A stretch of DNA of 64,000 bases from Straminergon stramineum (GCA_963920665.1 OY987272.1:15133001-15197000); one strand, 5' to 3'; positions 49,210 through 60,095 are shown, counted from the first letter of the stretch. Made by a program: numbers and translations. The notes: generated by a model not told the origin, from the letters alone.

Positions 49210-50340
49210 CCTCTAAATACCCAAACTGCGATTTTTGGCAATATAGCAATTTGAGGCAACTCACTACAAATGGAATTTTTATTCTTTTTCTTTGAAATTT
49301 TCACACAACATGTATCCAAGGAGTAGCTTTTAGGACTAACAATTTTCATAACTTTTGACTATATGGTTAAAAAGTTATTGCATGATATGTCATTTTCATT
49401 GCTCAACAAGTAGATTGGGCTACTCAAAAAAATTCTTAAAAATCACTCTTTTCATAAATAAGAATTTGAAATTAGTTCTCTAGATTTATAAACATTCATG
49501 GAAAGCTTTGAATCATTCTATTTTGATTAATGAGACGAAAATTATGAGGAGTTTTAGTTTGCAAGTACAGTTATCACTAGTAGAAAATTGTGTTGCCTTC
49601 AACAAAATCCAGGTGACACAGTTTTCCTTTTTTTACCCCCAAACACAAAATCTGTGTAGAAAACTGCGTTACAATCAACATAGATTTTGCGTTTGGGGGC
49701 AAAAAACGAAAAACTGCGTCACTTGGATTTTGTTGAAGGCAACACAATTTTCTACTAGTGTATGGAATCTCTACTCTAAAATAAACTTTGAAGTCCTTTA
49801 TTTAACTCAATTTTTGAATATTTTTTAAATAAAATAAAATCATAGGATTTCGATTTTTTATTGGAGCATTACAACCTTTGGGATTGACATTTTTCAATTC
49901 CATAACTAAGTTCTTAACAATTTAGTAATTTGAATCATTTTATAGTTTTTCCTACCTACTATTTTTTCCCTAAATGTTGTACAATTCCAAATGATCTAAA
50001 TTTTTTCAAGAATGTATCCAAATTACTTTGAAGATTGGATCCAAAGATGCACCATCATTTGGACATTTTTTCATACAAATGTGTCCTTGTGAAGTACAAT
50101 TGCATGTTTTTTTGCACGCCCCCCAAAGGATTTTTGTGAATTCAAACGATGATATCTTGCAATCTATATAGTAGAAATTTGTGAAATTTTTTTCACATCT
50201 TCTCAAACTAGCTCACTACAAGATTTTATGGTTATATATGTCCATAAGGTGGGGTTTGTTTTTCTAAAATTTGGAACTTGTACTAGAAATGGCAATTTTA
50301 GAGTGAATTGGGTGAAAATATAGTCAAATACATTTAGGGG
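49210..50340 (+). mobile_element. TTAA-flanked element interrupted by a CACTA MITE
   Basis: TTAA at 49206-49209 and 50341-50344. The ends are CCTCTAAATACCC at the left and ACATTTAGGGG at the right. It is 1131 bp. Removing the 186-bp MITE at 49575-49760 and its 3-bp duplication leaves 942 bp, the same as the reference copies. The sequence is colinear with 39903-40844 throughout, with clear divergence. Confidence 0.85.
49575..49760. mobile_element. CACTA-type MITE inside TTAA element
   Basis: A 186-bp hairpin with ends CACTAGTAGAAAATTGTG and CACAATTTTCTACTAGTG, and duplicated TAT at 49572-49574 and 49761-49763. The uninterrupted host at about 40270 reads GTGATGGAATTTCTACTC, matching the sequence that resumes after the MITE. 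Related to 6141-6313 by the shared CAACAAAATC arm. Confidence 0.9.
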
Positions 50341-50501
50341 TTAATACATTTTCAATGCTATAGAGATATAATGTACCAATTTTCCAAAAGTTTTCAGAGT
50401 TGCCTTGGTAATTTGTGTCCTCTTTGTAGAAGGAGATGTTTTCTTCTAAGGGGACTAGTTGCATCTTTTTCTTATCAAAATCTCCTAATTCATTTCCTCT
50501 A

Positions 50502-50725
50502 CACTACAAGAGAAAAGGGTATTTTTAGTGAGTTTCTAAGTAAAGTCCTAGACATAAGATTATAATTAATGAACTTTAAGGAGATTTTTAGTAAAGATTT
50601 ACTAGAAATACAGTTATTTCTAGTAAAACAGTACTAAAAATCTCCTAAACAGTCATTACATATAATCTTTTGTCTAAGACTATACTTAAAAACTCATTGG
50701 AAACACCCCGCTTTCTCTTGTAGTG
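50502..50725. mobile_element. CACTA-type MITE, intact 224-bp copy
   Basis: Ends CACTACAAGAGAAAAGGG and CTTTCTCTTGTAGTG, with the 3-bp duplication CTA at 50499-50501 and 50726-50728. The whole element is a near-palindrome (for example AAGGAGATTTTTAGTAAA against TTTACTAGAAATA). It is the uninterrupted relative of 50963-51956. Confidence 0.9.
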
Positions 50726-50962
50726 CTAGTATCAAATTCTCACTGGCCACTTTACTTCAACTTCAAATTTGCAAAGGCTACAATCCTCTTCTTTCAAAGA
50801 CATCTTAGTTTTGAAACAAAATACCAAGTTTCATTACATCAGACAAATATAAATGAAGGAGCAAGGATTGGCTACCACAAGTAATCTAGAAGTGATACCT
50901 ACCTTGTCTAGGAACAAACCTGCCTTATCTAAGAACATACCCATTTCTAGATGTCTAGCAAC

Positions 50963-51956
50963 CACTATAAGAGAAAGGGGTGTTTTAAGTGAGTTTTTAA
51001 GTATAGTCCCAGACATAAGATTATAAGTATTGACCTTTAAGGAGATTTTCAATAAAATTTTACTTAACCCCTAAAGATATTTGACTATGTTTTCACCAAA
51101 AACGCTCCAAAACTGTCATCTCTAGTACAAGTACCAAATTTTAGAAAAAAATACATTTTGGGACAAATGTAACCGTAGGATCTCGTATTAAGATGGCTTG
51201 GGAAGATGTGGAAAAAATTTCAGAAATTTCCACCGTTTGGATTGCAAGATATCAACATTTGAAGTGACAAAAAGCCATTTTTTGGCCCTGCAGAAATCCG
51301 GGCAGATGCACTCCACAAGGTCAAATCATTATGAAAAAATGTCTAAAATGGTTGTAACTCTTTGGATTCATTCTTCAAGTCATGTTGGCTACATGCTTGA
51401 AAAATTTTAGATCATTGGGAATTGTACAACATATAGGAAAAAAATAGTAAGTTGAAAGAAGTAGAGAATGATTCAAAATACTAAATTGTTAATAATTTAT
51501 TTATGGAATTGAAAAATGCCAATCCCAATGGGGAAATTGTTGTAAGAAAAAAAATTTATCAGGAAAATAAATTTTCAATTTTTATTATTTGTAAAAGTGA
51601 TTTTTAAAGAAGTTTTTTTTGTTGCCCGGGCTGCCTGCCGAGCAATGAAAACAACATATCATACAATAACTTTATAACCATATATTCAAAAGTTATGAAA
51701 ATTATTGGATCTTAAAGCTACTCCTCAGTCATATGTTGTGTGAAAATTTCAAAGAAAGAAAATAAAAATTCCATCCGTGGTGAGCTACCCGAAATTGCTA
51801 TGTTGCCAAAAAAACAACGTTTGGTCCTTTAGGGGTTAAAACACATGTATTTCTAGTAAATTTTTATTGAAAATCTCCATAAAGGTCATTACTTATAATC
51901 TTATGTCTAGGACTATAATTAAAAACTCACTTAAAACACCCCTTTCTCTTGTAGTG
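50963..51956. mobile_element. CACTA-type MITE split by a TTAA element
   Basis: Ends CACTATAAGAGAAAGGGG and CCCCTTTCTCTTGTAGTG, flanked by AAC at 50960-50962 and 51957-51959. Without the inserted element (51068-51835) and one TTAA it would be 222 bp, close to the intact copy of 224 bp. The empty site reads TTTACTTAAAACACATGTAT against TTTACTAGAAATACAGTTAT in the intact copy, equal in length. Confidence 0.9.
51068..51835 (-). mobile_element. TTAA-flanked element inserted in a CACTA MITE
   Basis: TTAA at 51064-51067 and 51836-51839. The ends are CCCCTAAAGATATTTGAC and GGTCCTTTAGGGG. At 768 bp it is the reverse-oriented counterpart of the 942-bp copies, with about 174 bp missing near 51545. A 70-codon frame at 51198-51410 is a divergent version of the frame at 41704, about 10 residues different. 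Confidence 0.9.
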
Positions 51957-51959
51957 AAC

Positions 51960-53160
51960 ATGGATATTAACTTTGGATTCAAAATGACAAATAGCTAAAA
52001 TCCAACAATTTCATGAAAGCAACAACTACATATCCACCTTTTATTTTCGCACATAGGTTGGTTGTTGGTCCTACAAATTTTTTGCCTAATTTTGGATCCT
52101 CTAATCGATTATATTCCAAGGGCACCAGCTAACAATGAACTAACTAACGACTCTCCTTGAATATTGCAATGTTATATTAAAATTTGATACCAATGTTGTA
52201 AGGTTACAATATGATTATACGTGATTGCTACTAGCCTCTATCGGTAGAATTAATCCAAATATTGTTTAACATTCAAACATTCAAAACAATCGTAAATAGT
52301 AAATTATTGCTTGCTATACTCAACACAATCAATTTGTGGACTAGAATCACTAGAGCCTTTGTTTTTATTTGAAGATTCCTAGGTTTGGCACGATTCAAGA
52401 TTGTGCCTCACAAACCTCCCTCTCCGTATTCACTCTCCAATTTGACATCCTACAACTCCCCTTATACAAAGTCAATACTCCTAGTGTGACTTCTATATTT
52501 ATACTCATCAATTTAAACTTATTGAACACACTACTAGTAATCCACAATTTAATGTGCATACACTAATTTCCATCTTACTCTAAACACGTACAAATATCAC
52601 TTTGCTACAAATAATATAATTGATACACACATATACCATTTCTATCATTTGTTTATTTCTAAAGATACAAGTCTCAAACTTATATATCCACCTTGAATTG
52701 ATTGAATTATATTTTATTAGATAGTAAAGATTTTATCCTCTAATAGGGGTATGTATTTATGGAGCCACTCAACTTTCTTCTACGAGATTTTTTATAGAAT
52801 TATGGAATTATGAATGAACACACTTTTAATTAACTTTTAAACATTGATTCCAAAAATTTCAATACTAGAACAATAGTAGAGATGCATTTAGAACACATTG
52901 AGGTGTTAGTCCAATCTATTTTTTCCACCACGCATAAGTAGATTTGGAATAAAATAAAGTAAATAGGCATTTGAAACAACTTTGGAATGCATGCACTAAT
53001 ACAAAAGAGTCTGGGACATCAAGTTATTAATAGTAAAAGATTATGGTTTCATAGACTTATAGAGACCCCAAGTACTCATATGGACCTTTCAATCCATCTT
53101 CTTGCATTGTAGCTTAGTTTTCAAAGACCTTCTATTTGCTTACAATGCTATGGTTTTTGC
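51960..53160. other. AT-rich intergenic DNA
   Basis: No gene or repeat end was recognised. Confidence 0.4.
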
Positions 53161-53200
53161 TAGAAGTGAGAAAAGACTCTCAAGTATTTTGGAATTATTC

Positions 53201-53613
53201 TTTAGGAATTGGATCAATACACTGTCACTAGTCCTGTTTGGGGATTCCTTGATTGATTGTGCATGAATGGCTTGGAAAAAGACCTTTCTATCCAATCAAT
53301 GATCTCCTCAAAACAAAGAGCAAATATTGTCAAAATCAATGAAGTTCAATTCCAACTAGTTATATATCCTCTCTTCACTTGGAAGTGAAAAAAGACTTTC
53401 AAGTATTTTGGAATTATTTGTGCTTGGCATTGGGTCTAATTTAGTTTCAAGTTTGTTTTAGGAGGAAAAAAAGTGCCTTGATACTCTTTTGCTCGGTTGG
53501 TTTGCCTCCTTGACAATCATACCTTCTTTGTAGTGAAGTAAAACTTTCACTTGTGTCAAAAGAAAAAAGACTTCATTTTCTACTAGTGATAGTGTATTGA
53601 TCCAATTCCTAAA
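53201..53613. repeat. Foldback with 31-bp arms
   Basis: TTTAGGAATTGGATCAATAC followed by ACTGTCACTAG (53201-53231) is matched in complement by 53583-53613 with a single mismatch. The inner ends read CACTAG, and the right inner end continues as CACTAGTAGAAAATG in complement, like the CACTA MITE family. A direct repeat of about 34 bp (AAGTGARAAAAGACTYTCAA and on) lies at 53164 and 53384. Confidence 0.6.
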
Positions 53614-53654
53614 GAAGTTTGGGTTGAAATAAACAAAACAACCGCCACCATTAA

Positions 53655-54595
53655 CCCCTAAAGGACCAAATGTTTGTTCAATGGATACCTAAAAACTCAA
53701 GGAGGGTCATACAAAGTGAATTTTTGATGGATGTTTTGAAAATTTTGAAACAAGAAGAGAACATTTGCCCTCTTCATGAAAATAAAAAAATAATGATTGA
53801 ATGCTCGGATTAAAAGTTATGTTGTCAAATCTATTTTGGCAATTTAAGCATTTTTGGCATCTTTAGCTAAAACCCTCATCAACTTTTGAAATTTGGAATG
53901 CCTATAAGTAATAAAATATGGCATAAAAATTTCCCCAAAAAACAAATTTTAGCTCTCAAATCCCATTCTATGAGGAATCAAATTTTATTAACTATGTTAG
54001 GGTGGTTTCCAAAAAAACATTCTCTTTTAGCTCAAAGCCCTATCATCTTACAATATATGAAGTCAAAGTTTTTGAAATTTTTTCCAAATATTTCAACTAA
54101 AATACTCTAACTTTTCGTTGTTTGGATTCCAAATAAAAAATTTCCTCATTACCCAAGAAATCATCAAAAATTGACTAATGTATTGCCAATACACTGAACC
54201 TCCTAGAATTGTTAGGTGATTTTGTGTAAGGTAGATTCCATATTTGCTTCTAAAATTTTGCATGACTGTACCTAACAAGATTTAGAATTTAATGGAGAAG
54301 AAAAACAAATTCATCAAGAGCAAAACTTTTATCCCTAAAAGGCTTGAAGTCTATTGATCTTGTTTTGCAGCAAATGAAAAATAAAAAAATTTCCTCACTT
54401 CAAATGTTATACATAATCTTTCAATCCATATGGTGAAATGGGTTGAAATTTTTCCAAACCATTGTCAAAATAGTCTATTGTACTTTTGTACAATTGAAGT
54501 TCAAGAAACAACTTTTATTTTCAAATTTGGACATTTGCACTACAAAATGACATTTTTTAGACAATTTCTCTTGAAACACCCCCCCCCCCCATTCC
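53655..54595 (+). mobile_element. TTAA element lacking its right end
   Basis: TTAA at 53651-53654, then CCCCTAAAGGACCAAATG, an intact left terminus. The interior keeps the shared core (ACAATATATGAAGTCAAAGT, then TTTTTGAAATTTTTTCC at about 54050). No CCTTTAGGGG right end is found; the sequence runs into 12 C (54579-54590) and a family B repeat. It is the copy nearest to the gene at 55707. Confidence 0.65.
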
Positions 54596-54603
54596 TATAA
54601 AAA

Positions 54604-54933
54604 TAACCATTAGAGGACAATTGAGGGCTTCAAGAGTCCATTTCAGGGTTGTTCCCTGCATTGTTCCATGTGCTGCCAAAAATTGGGAACCAGCTCATAA
54701 TGGGCTGAATTTCCAAATTTTTGAAAACATTAAAAAATTAGAAAATATCCCCAAAATTTCTAAATAGTAAATATATACTTAAAAATGAATAAGTAAATAA
54801 TATTTTTTTGGTTAAATTTTTAAATTTTTAAAAACATCATTTTTTGACATGGCAGTGACTATGTCACATCATACTGCTGATGTGGCAAGTTCCCACAACT
54901 TGGGAACTCGAAATAACTTGTAGACTCTTCATG
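54604..54933 (+). repeat. Family B repeat beside the gene
   Basis: Starts ACCATTAGAGGACAATTGAG and ends GATGTGGCAAGTTCCCACAA, then TTGGGAACTCG and TGTAGACTCTTCATGC, colinear with 35861-36140. The distance to the GC-rich promoter region of the gene is about 60 bp. Confidence 0.65.
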
Positions 54934-54989
54934 CCCTCAAATTTCATCGATTGCCTAAACCTTGAAACCTTGTACCCCCCTAAACCCTA

Positions 54990-55550
54990 AAAAACCTGTA
55001 AACCTTACACAGTGAACAACAGAGTCACAGCCAATGCTTGCAAACCACCTCCCAAGTCCATTCCCCTCTTCCGTTGTTGCCAAAACCCTAATAAAAACCC
55101 CACGCACACCAGTCGGTGTCCAGATACCCCAAATTCCACACCCGTCAGTCACAACGCACAAAATCGACCGATTCCCCTTCTCCACCTTCGCCGCGACTAC
55201 ACCAACTCATCCAATGCACCCCGGAAGCCGAGTTTCCAGCGCCCCGTTGTCATTCCCGAACCCCCAACCCCTACAGGAGCGCATTCACGTGTCACTCCCC
55301 CACCGCAAGACCCAGCCCAGGTTTCACGGCATCTAGTCACCCGCATGGATGCTCGAAAACGGAGAGCCCCTTGCCAGATATTTCTTACTGTCGACACACC
55401 TGCCGACCTCTCATTCGCGGTTTCCGCCAGGTGTACTCTTTCCGCCGTCAACCCCTAGCCAGGTCCACTTGGAAGTAACCTTCAAGCTGATGTCGTGGAG
55501 CCCCCTGGTGAGAACTATATAAGCCACCCTCCTCAACGTTACGAGCATCA
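54990..55550 (+). promoter_or_regulatory. GC-rich promoter region with G-box and TATA box
   Basis: A CpG-rich island starts abruptly after the transposon debris. CACGTGTC, a G-box/ABRE-type core, is at 55286-55293. A TATA box, TATATAAG, is at 55516-55523, in the context GAACTATATAAGCCACC. Transcription would be expected to start about 25-35 bases later, near 55545-55555. Long overlapping frames on both strands here are composition effects. Confidence 0.65.
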
Positions 55551-55706
55551 CAACATTTTCACAGCGACCCAGTCATTCAATACATCGATCTGATTGAGTA
55601 TATATCCAGTTTGCCGCGTTTGCGCAAAGTTTGATTGGACTGCACGAGTTTGGAGATTTGGAAAGTAGCGATTGTTGGTTTGTTTGAGAGGAGGTGAGAG
55701 TTTGCA

Positions 55707-56471
55707 ATGGCGTTTGGAAGGAGGAAAACGGTAGCTGGCCGCACTGGAACTGGTTATGGGACTGGCGCGGGCACTGGAACGGGAACGGGAGCTGGAGTTG
55801 GGTCGAGACGCCGTGGATGGGGACGCAAGAGGACCGCGGGGGGCGCGATCGCTTCGAACAAGGCCATCGGAGGGCCGCAGACGAAGTTCACTGACATGCG
55901 AGCCGCAAGCGGGCGGCGCATGTCGGTCGCCGGGGCGAAGATCGGTGAGAAGTTTGCGCATTTCGGAGCAGATATGAAGCTCGGGATGTACACAATTTCG
56001 CATCCAGTGCATCCGCTGCGGCGAGCTGCGGCGAAGGAGCGCGCCGTGAATGTCAAGGCGGCTGCCACTGGTACGGCATTTTTTCACCTCTTCTGCAGTT
56101 TGAATGAGAGGGTGACAAGTGTGCAGGGTATTCTAGATTCTTCTTGAGAGAGAGAGGGGTCATGTTAATAATAAAAAATGGAGTGTAGTCCCAAGTTCGA
56201 TTCTCCCGTCCTGAATTGTTTAAGGGTGCACAGTCCCAACTGTTCTAGAATGTGTGTTTGGATTTTCACCCAATTACTGATCGATTTTCTGTTTGCTCTT
56301 GCAATGAAGTGTTTGTTGCGAAGATTGAATTAGTTTCGCTGACCTTGATTATGATGAATTTTGGCTGCAGAGAGGAAGAGGCAGAAAGTGGCACGAGCTT
56401 TGGATGTGGAGATGCGGAAGAGGGCCTCGGTGCGAGAGGCTCGTGCAGCTCGCCTGAATACGGCTCTGTAA
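55707..56471 (+). CDS. Very basic Gly/Thr- and Ala/Arg-rich protein, two exons, function unknown
   Basis: Exon 1 is 55707-56070, the intron 56071-56370 (donor ACTG|GTACGG, acceptor GGCTGCAG|AGAGG) and exon 2 56371-56471. Together they encode 154 residues. The ATG is the first after the TATA box, with G at -3 and G at +4. By eye there are 34 Lys/Arg against 8 Asp/Glu. Residues 13-32 are a Gly-Thr/Ala repeat, 33-43 a basic cluster (SRRRGWGRKRT), 50-103 a more ordinary segment with HPVHP at 99-103, and 104-150 an Ala/Arg-rich stretch likely helical. Basic phosphorylation-type sites occur at RRMS (70-73) and KRAS (138-141). There is no signal peptide or membrane segment. No family is recognised. 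Composition suggests a nucleic-acid-binding protein (histone-like or ribosome-related), but that is inference. Confidence 0.75.
56071..56370 (+). other. Intron of the basic-protein gene
   Basis: A 300-bp GT-AG intron with a phase-1 break (codon G|AG, Glu 122). It is T-rich with a CTGAC branch-like motif about 30 bases before the acceptor. It is AT-richer than the exons. Reading through it gives an early stop at 56145-56147, so splicing is needed for the basic C-terminal tail. Confidence 0.7.
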
Positions 56472-56801
56472 ACAAGGCGGCTGATAGTCTTGCACAGCAA
56501 ATGAGGTGGTTCCCAATTGTAAATGCCAATAAATTCTTGTCATTCCGGGTGTTGTGTTTTGGATTGTGTAGCAACAAGAGTGAGGACGATGAGACGAATT
56601 CGTATTACTTGAGATAGATACCGGTAGTAGCCAGGTAAAAATTGACAGAAGCTTCACGCTGACCGACTTTGAACTGTCGTGAGAGGCATCCTGTATTATG
56701 GTAGGAGGTGAAAAAATTTCTTTCAGAAGTGTGCCATTTGTTCATTTCTACGGGTGAGTGTGTGTAATTAGCGAGATCATTGTACATTAGTGCAGCTATC
56801 A

Positions 56802-56807
56802 AATAAA
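56802..56807 (+). terminator. Polyadenylation signal AATAAA
   Basis: AATAAA lies 331 bases after the stop codon, in the context ATCAAATAAAAGAG. It is the first canonical signal downstream of the CDS and the likely 3' end signal of the gene. Cleavage would be expected some 15-30 bases further on. Confidence 0.6.
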
Positions 56808-56829
56808 AGAGTACCGGTTCTCTGTTTTT

Positions 56830-58229
56830 GCTCCAAATTCAGCTACTGGAAATTTGTTCTCTAAAAATTTACTGCCGTCTTTCCTGTCTATCAATGTGAA
56901 CCTAAGAGTGGGGACAAGAGATTGTACGTTTTTCTGTTTGTTCATGGATTTACGTTGATTTTTAAGAAATTGAAGTAATCCTTTGGATGAATGAGAAGTT
57001 ATGTGGACAAACATCATCCTAAATTACTCCCTTCATCATGCAGAATGAGGATATTAAGTTCTTTGTACATTAAAATAATAGTCTATTCTTCATTGCCACA
57101 TGGTTTTTTGTCTACTTGTTTCTTTACTTTCTTTACTTTAGTATACAATAACAAGCTTCCACTTCATTGCATTTGATGGATTTCTAAGAGATCTATGCAT
57201 GATGAGTAAAATGAATTCATAAAAGGAAAAAGCGTTCAATGGTAAAAACAAGATGCAACTCAATTTTTTAGAGATAAAAGCAATCGCAGCTATGTCATTT
57301 TTATAGGGTTTTCAATCATCAAAAATAAAGTAGAAGGAGCTACTCACTACCATAAGGGTTTTAGGCCATGAAACCAAAAAAAATTGCTGAAATTTCATGA
57401 TTCATAAAAAGGCAAAAGTGATTGACTTTTACTATACTCCCAAAACAAAACAAAAGCAAAAAAAACATCCAGACTACTCGGAAAACATAAATATATTCTA
57501 AGAAAATACACAAACATCAAACTTCAGTAGATACATGTTACCAATTATTACAACCAACCTTGTTCAGTACCTAAACATACCCCCAAAAGAAGATTATAAA
57601 TTGATCAATGTCCTTGAATTTAGGAATTTGGGATTAGAAAAAAACCCTCCAAAGAGACAAATTCAGATGCACTCTTGAACGAATGGATTGAATCGAGGCA
57701 GAGAAGAGGAAAGGAGAACCTTATTATTTCCTCTGTAAAGGAAAATTTTCCTTTTTCAAAATACTTCACTTTTATCTGCGAGCTCAGAAGTCAACTGAAT
57801 TCCCTCACTTATTAGGACGTATAGTTGCTCTTTTCCTTTTTCTCATCCCTTTTCCTTTTCTCATCTCTCTTTGATGGGTTTGATTCAGCGATCCCAGAAC
57901 TGCTTCAGTGAAATTCGCTAGTTTGATTGGTTCTGCCCCAATTCAAAGGAAACCAAGCATTGTATTGACAAAAGCTACAATTTTATGAATGGTATGATTT
58001 AGTCTTAAACCTTAAAGGGCACAATGGTGACTGTGGAAATCATTCATTTTGATACCATGGGAATCATCGGTTTACAAAAATTCAAAAGCACTCATTGGAA
58101 GTCAAATTATTGTAGAAGATCTCCCCTTTCCACACAAAATTCTAAAGATGAATAGTTGCACTCCTGTACTACACAAAAAGATACTCTATCATCCAACGGG
58201 CAATAATCATCTGTGTCAATGTTTATGGG
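56830..58229. other. AT-rich DNA downstream of the gene
   Basis: No second gene was recognised. G+C falls back to the background within about 200 bp. Confidence 0.45.
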
Positions 58230-58233
58230 TTAA

Positions 58234-59146
58234 CCCCTAAAGTTCTACGACTATGTTTTCACTGAAAATGCTTCAAAACTGCCATTTTTAGTACAAGTGC
58301 CAAATTTTGAAAAAAAAAAAACTTTTTTTGACACATTTAACCGTAGGATCTTGTAGTATACTGACTTGAGAGCATGTGGTAAGAATTTCAGAAATTTCCA
58401 CCGCATAGATTGCAAGATATAAGCATTTAAATTCACTCAAATCATTTTTTTTGGCCCTACAAAAAACAGGACAACTGCACTTCACAAGCTCACTTTTCTA
58501 TGAAAAAATGTCCAAAATGGTGGTGCTTCTTTGCATTCTTCTTCCTAGACAAGTTGGCCACATGCTTGAAAAATTTCAAATCATTTGGAATTGTACAACA
58601 TATAGGGAAAAAATAGTAAGTAGATAGTAGTAGAGAATGATTCAAAATACTAAATTGTTAAGAATTTAATTATGGAATTGAAAAATGTCAATCCCAATGG
58701 TTGCAATTTTATAATGAACAATCTACATCATATGATTTTTTTTTTTTCCAAAAATATTGAAAATTGAGTAAGATAAAGGACTTTGAAGTTTATTTTAAAG
58801 TAGACAATCTATAACTGCCCACAAACAAAAAATCCTCATAACTTTTGACTCCTTGACCAAAATGGAATGATTCAAAACTTTCCAAGTATATATAACTCCA
58901 GAAAACCAATTTCAAATTTCAGTTTTTGAAAAAAGTAATTTTTTAAATCTGCCCGGACTGCCCATTTATGAAAAAAAGCAACATATTAGGCCATAACTTT
59001 TGACTCGTATTTCCAAATGTCATCTAAAAAAAATCCTCGTCCCAACCTTCTACTAAAATTTGGGTAAAAAATATGGAAATCTCTAGCCACACATACCTAG
59101 ACAAAATTGCTATACAACCAAAAAACGTATATTGGTCCTTTAGGGG
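58234..59146 (-). mobile_element. TTAA-flanked element, subfamily I
   Basis: TTAA at 58230-58233 and 59147-59150. The ends are CCCCTAAAGTTCTACGAC and GGTCCTTTAGGGG. It is 913 bp, oriented like 41574-42515 and colinear with it (CCGTAGGATCTTGTA, GATTGCAAGATATAAGCATT, CATGCTTGAAAAATTT). Divergence is greater than between the inverted pair, so it is an older copy. Confidence 0.85.
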
Positions 59147-59589
59147 TTAATGGTAAATTCAGGCCTACACTTAGCAAACATTCTTTGCAGTGATGGTACG
59201 TGATTTTTTCAGTAGGTGTTCAAACTATTGTTCCTTCGTAACCTCTGAACCTGAGTAGTTGCAGAGTTGACAAGGGGTTACAGACAATGTTTTCTAGAGA
59301 AAAGTCAAGGACAATTTATATCTCTCTAACATTTTAGGTGGTCAATAATCTTTTAATTTTGTAGATTCTTGAGCACTAATTGCAGTCTTCCATTATGCAA
59401 GGAGATATAGGCAACAACATAATACTACCAAAATGAATTCAATGAATTACCTCACTTGCTTCAAATGTCCTTCATTAATTGATTTTGTAGTAGAGGAAAC
59501 AAACTCTTGAAATACATTTGAGGTGTTAGGAAGTAAAACTAACCACGTGGGATATATAAATTATAGAATTACTACTGGGAGCTCAACCA

Positions 59590-60095
59590 CTCAAAGGTAA
59601 ATCAAAAGTAGGAATTGCATTTGAAGTAGAATTTCAAACCTCATCTAAGTATAGTAAAATCAATTTTTTGAAACAACTTTGAACTAGGAAAAGTTGGGAA
59701 ATCAAGTTAAAATTCATAACCAAAATTGTTTGATATTTCAAGCCTCCAATAAAAATTGAAGGACAAATTTCAGAGAAGGGTTGGAAGGACATTTTTTTGT
59801 GAAATTTTCAAACATTGTCTTTGAATTTTGTCCATAACTTTTGATTGGAGCCTCAAATTTACAAAATATTTTTTAGAGATGAAATTTATCTTCATTTCAA
59901 AACTTTTCTTAGTTCAAAGTTTCTTGAAACTTTAAATTATACTATGCATAAATGAGGTTAGGAATTCTAATTCTACATTTTGACAATGAGTGGTCAAGCT
60001 CTCATCTTCGCATTATCCCATATCCTTTGAGGATTCATGATGGGAAATGGATTTCACTATAAAAATGAAGTCTCCTTCATTCCCACAAATGTCAA
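59590..60095 (-). repeat. Foldback repeat, copy 2
   Basis: AACTTTGAACTAGGAAAAG near 59677 pairs with CTTTTCTTAGTTCAAAGTTTC near 59903, and the arms extend outward through CCTCATCTAAGTATAGTA and TACTATGCATAAATGAGG. In reverse orientation it matches the flanks of 4732-5790. The loop carries two inverted copies of an ATAACTTTTGATTGGAG/CCAATAAAAATTGAAGG-type phrase. Confidence 0.6.

Noticed and set aside
55012..55458. 148-codon plus-strand frame upstream of the gene
   Set aside because: Lies upstream of the TATA box in the promoter region. Proline-rich content reflects CCN-rich DNA, and two other frames are also open.
55548..56087. 179-codon minus-strand frame across the basic-protein gene
   Set aside because: It is the shadow of GC-rich codons of the plus-strand gene, which has a promoter, start context, intron and polyadenylation signal.
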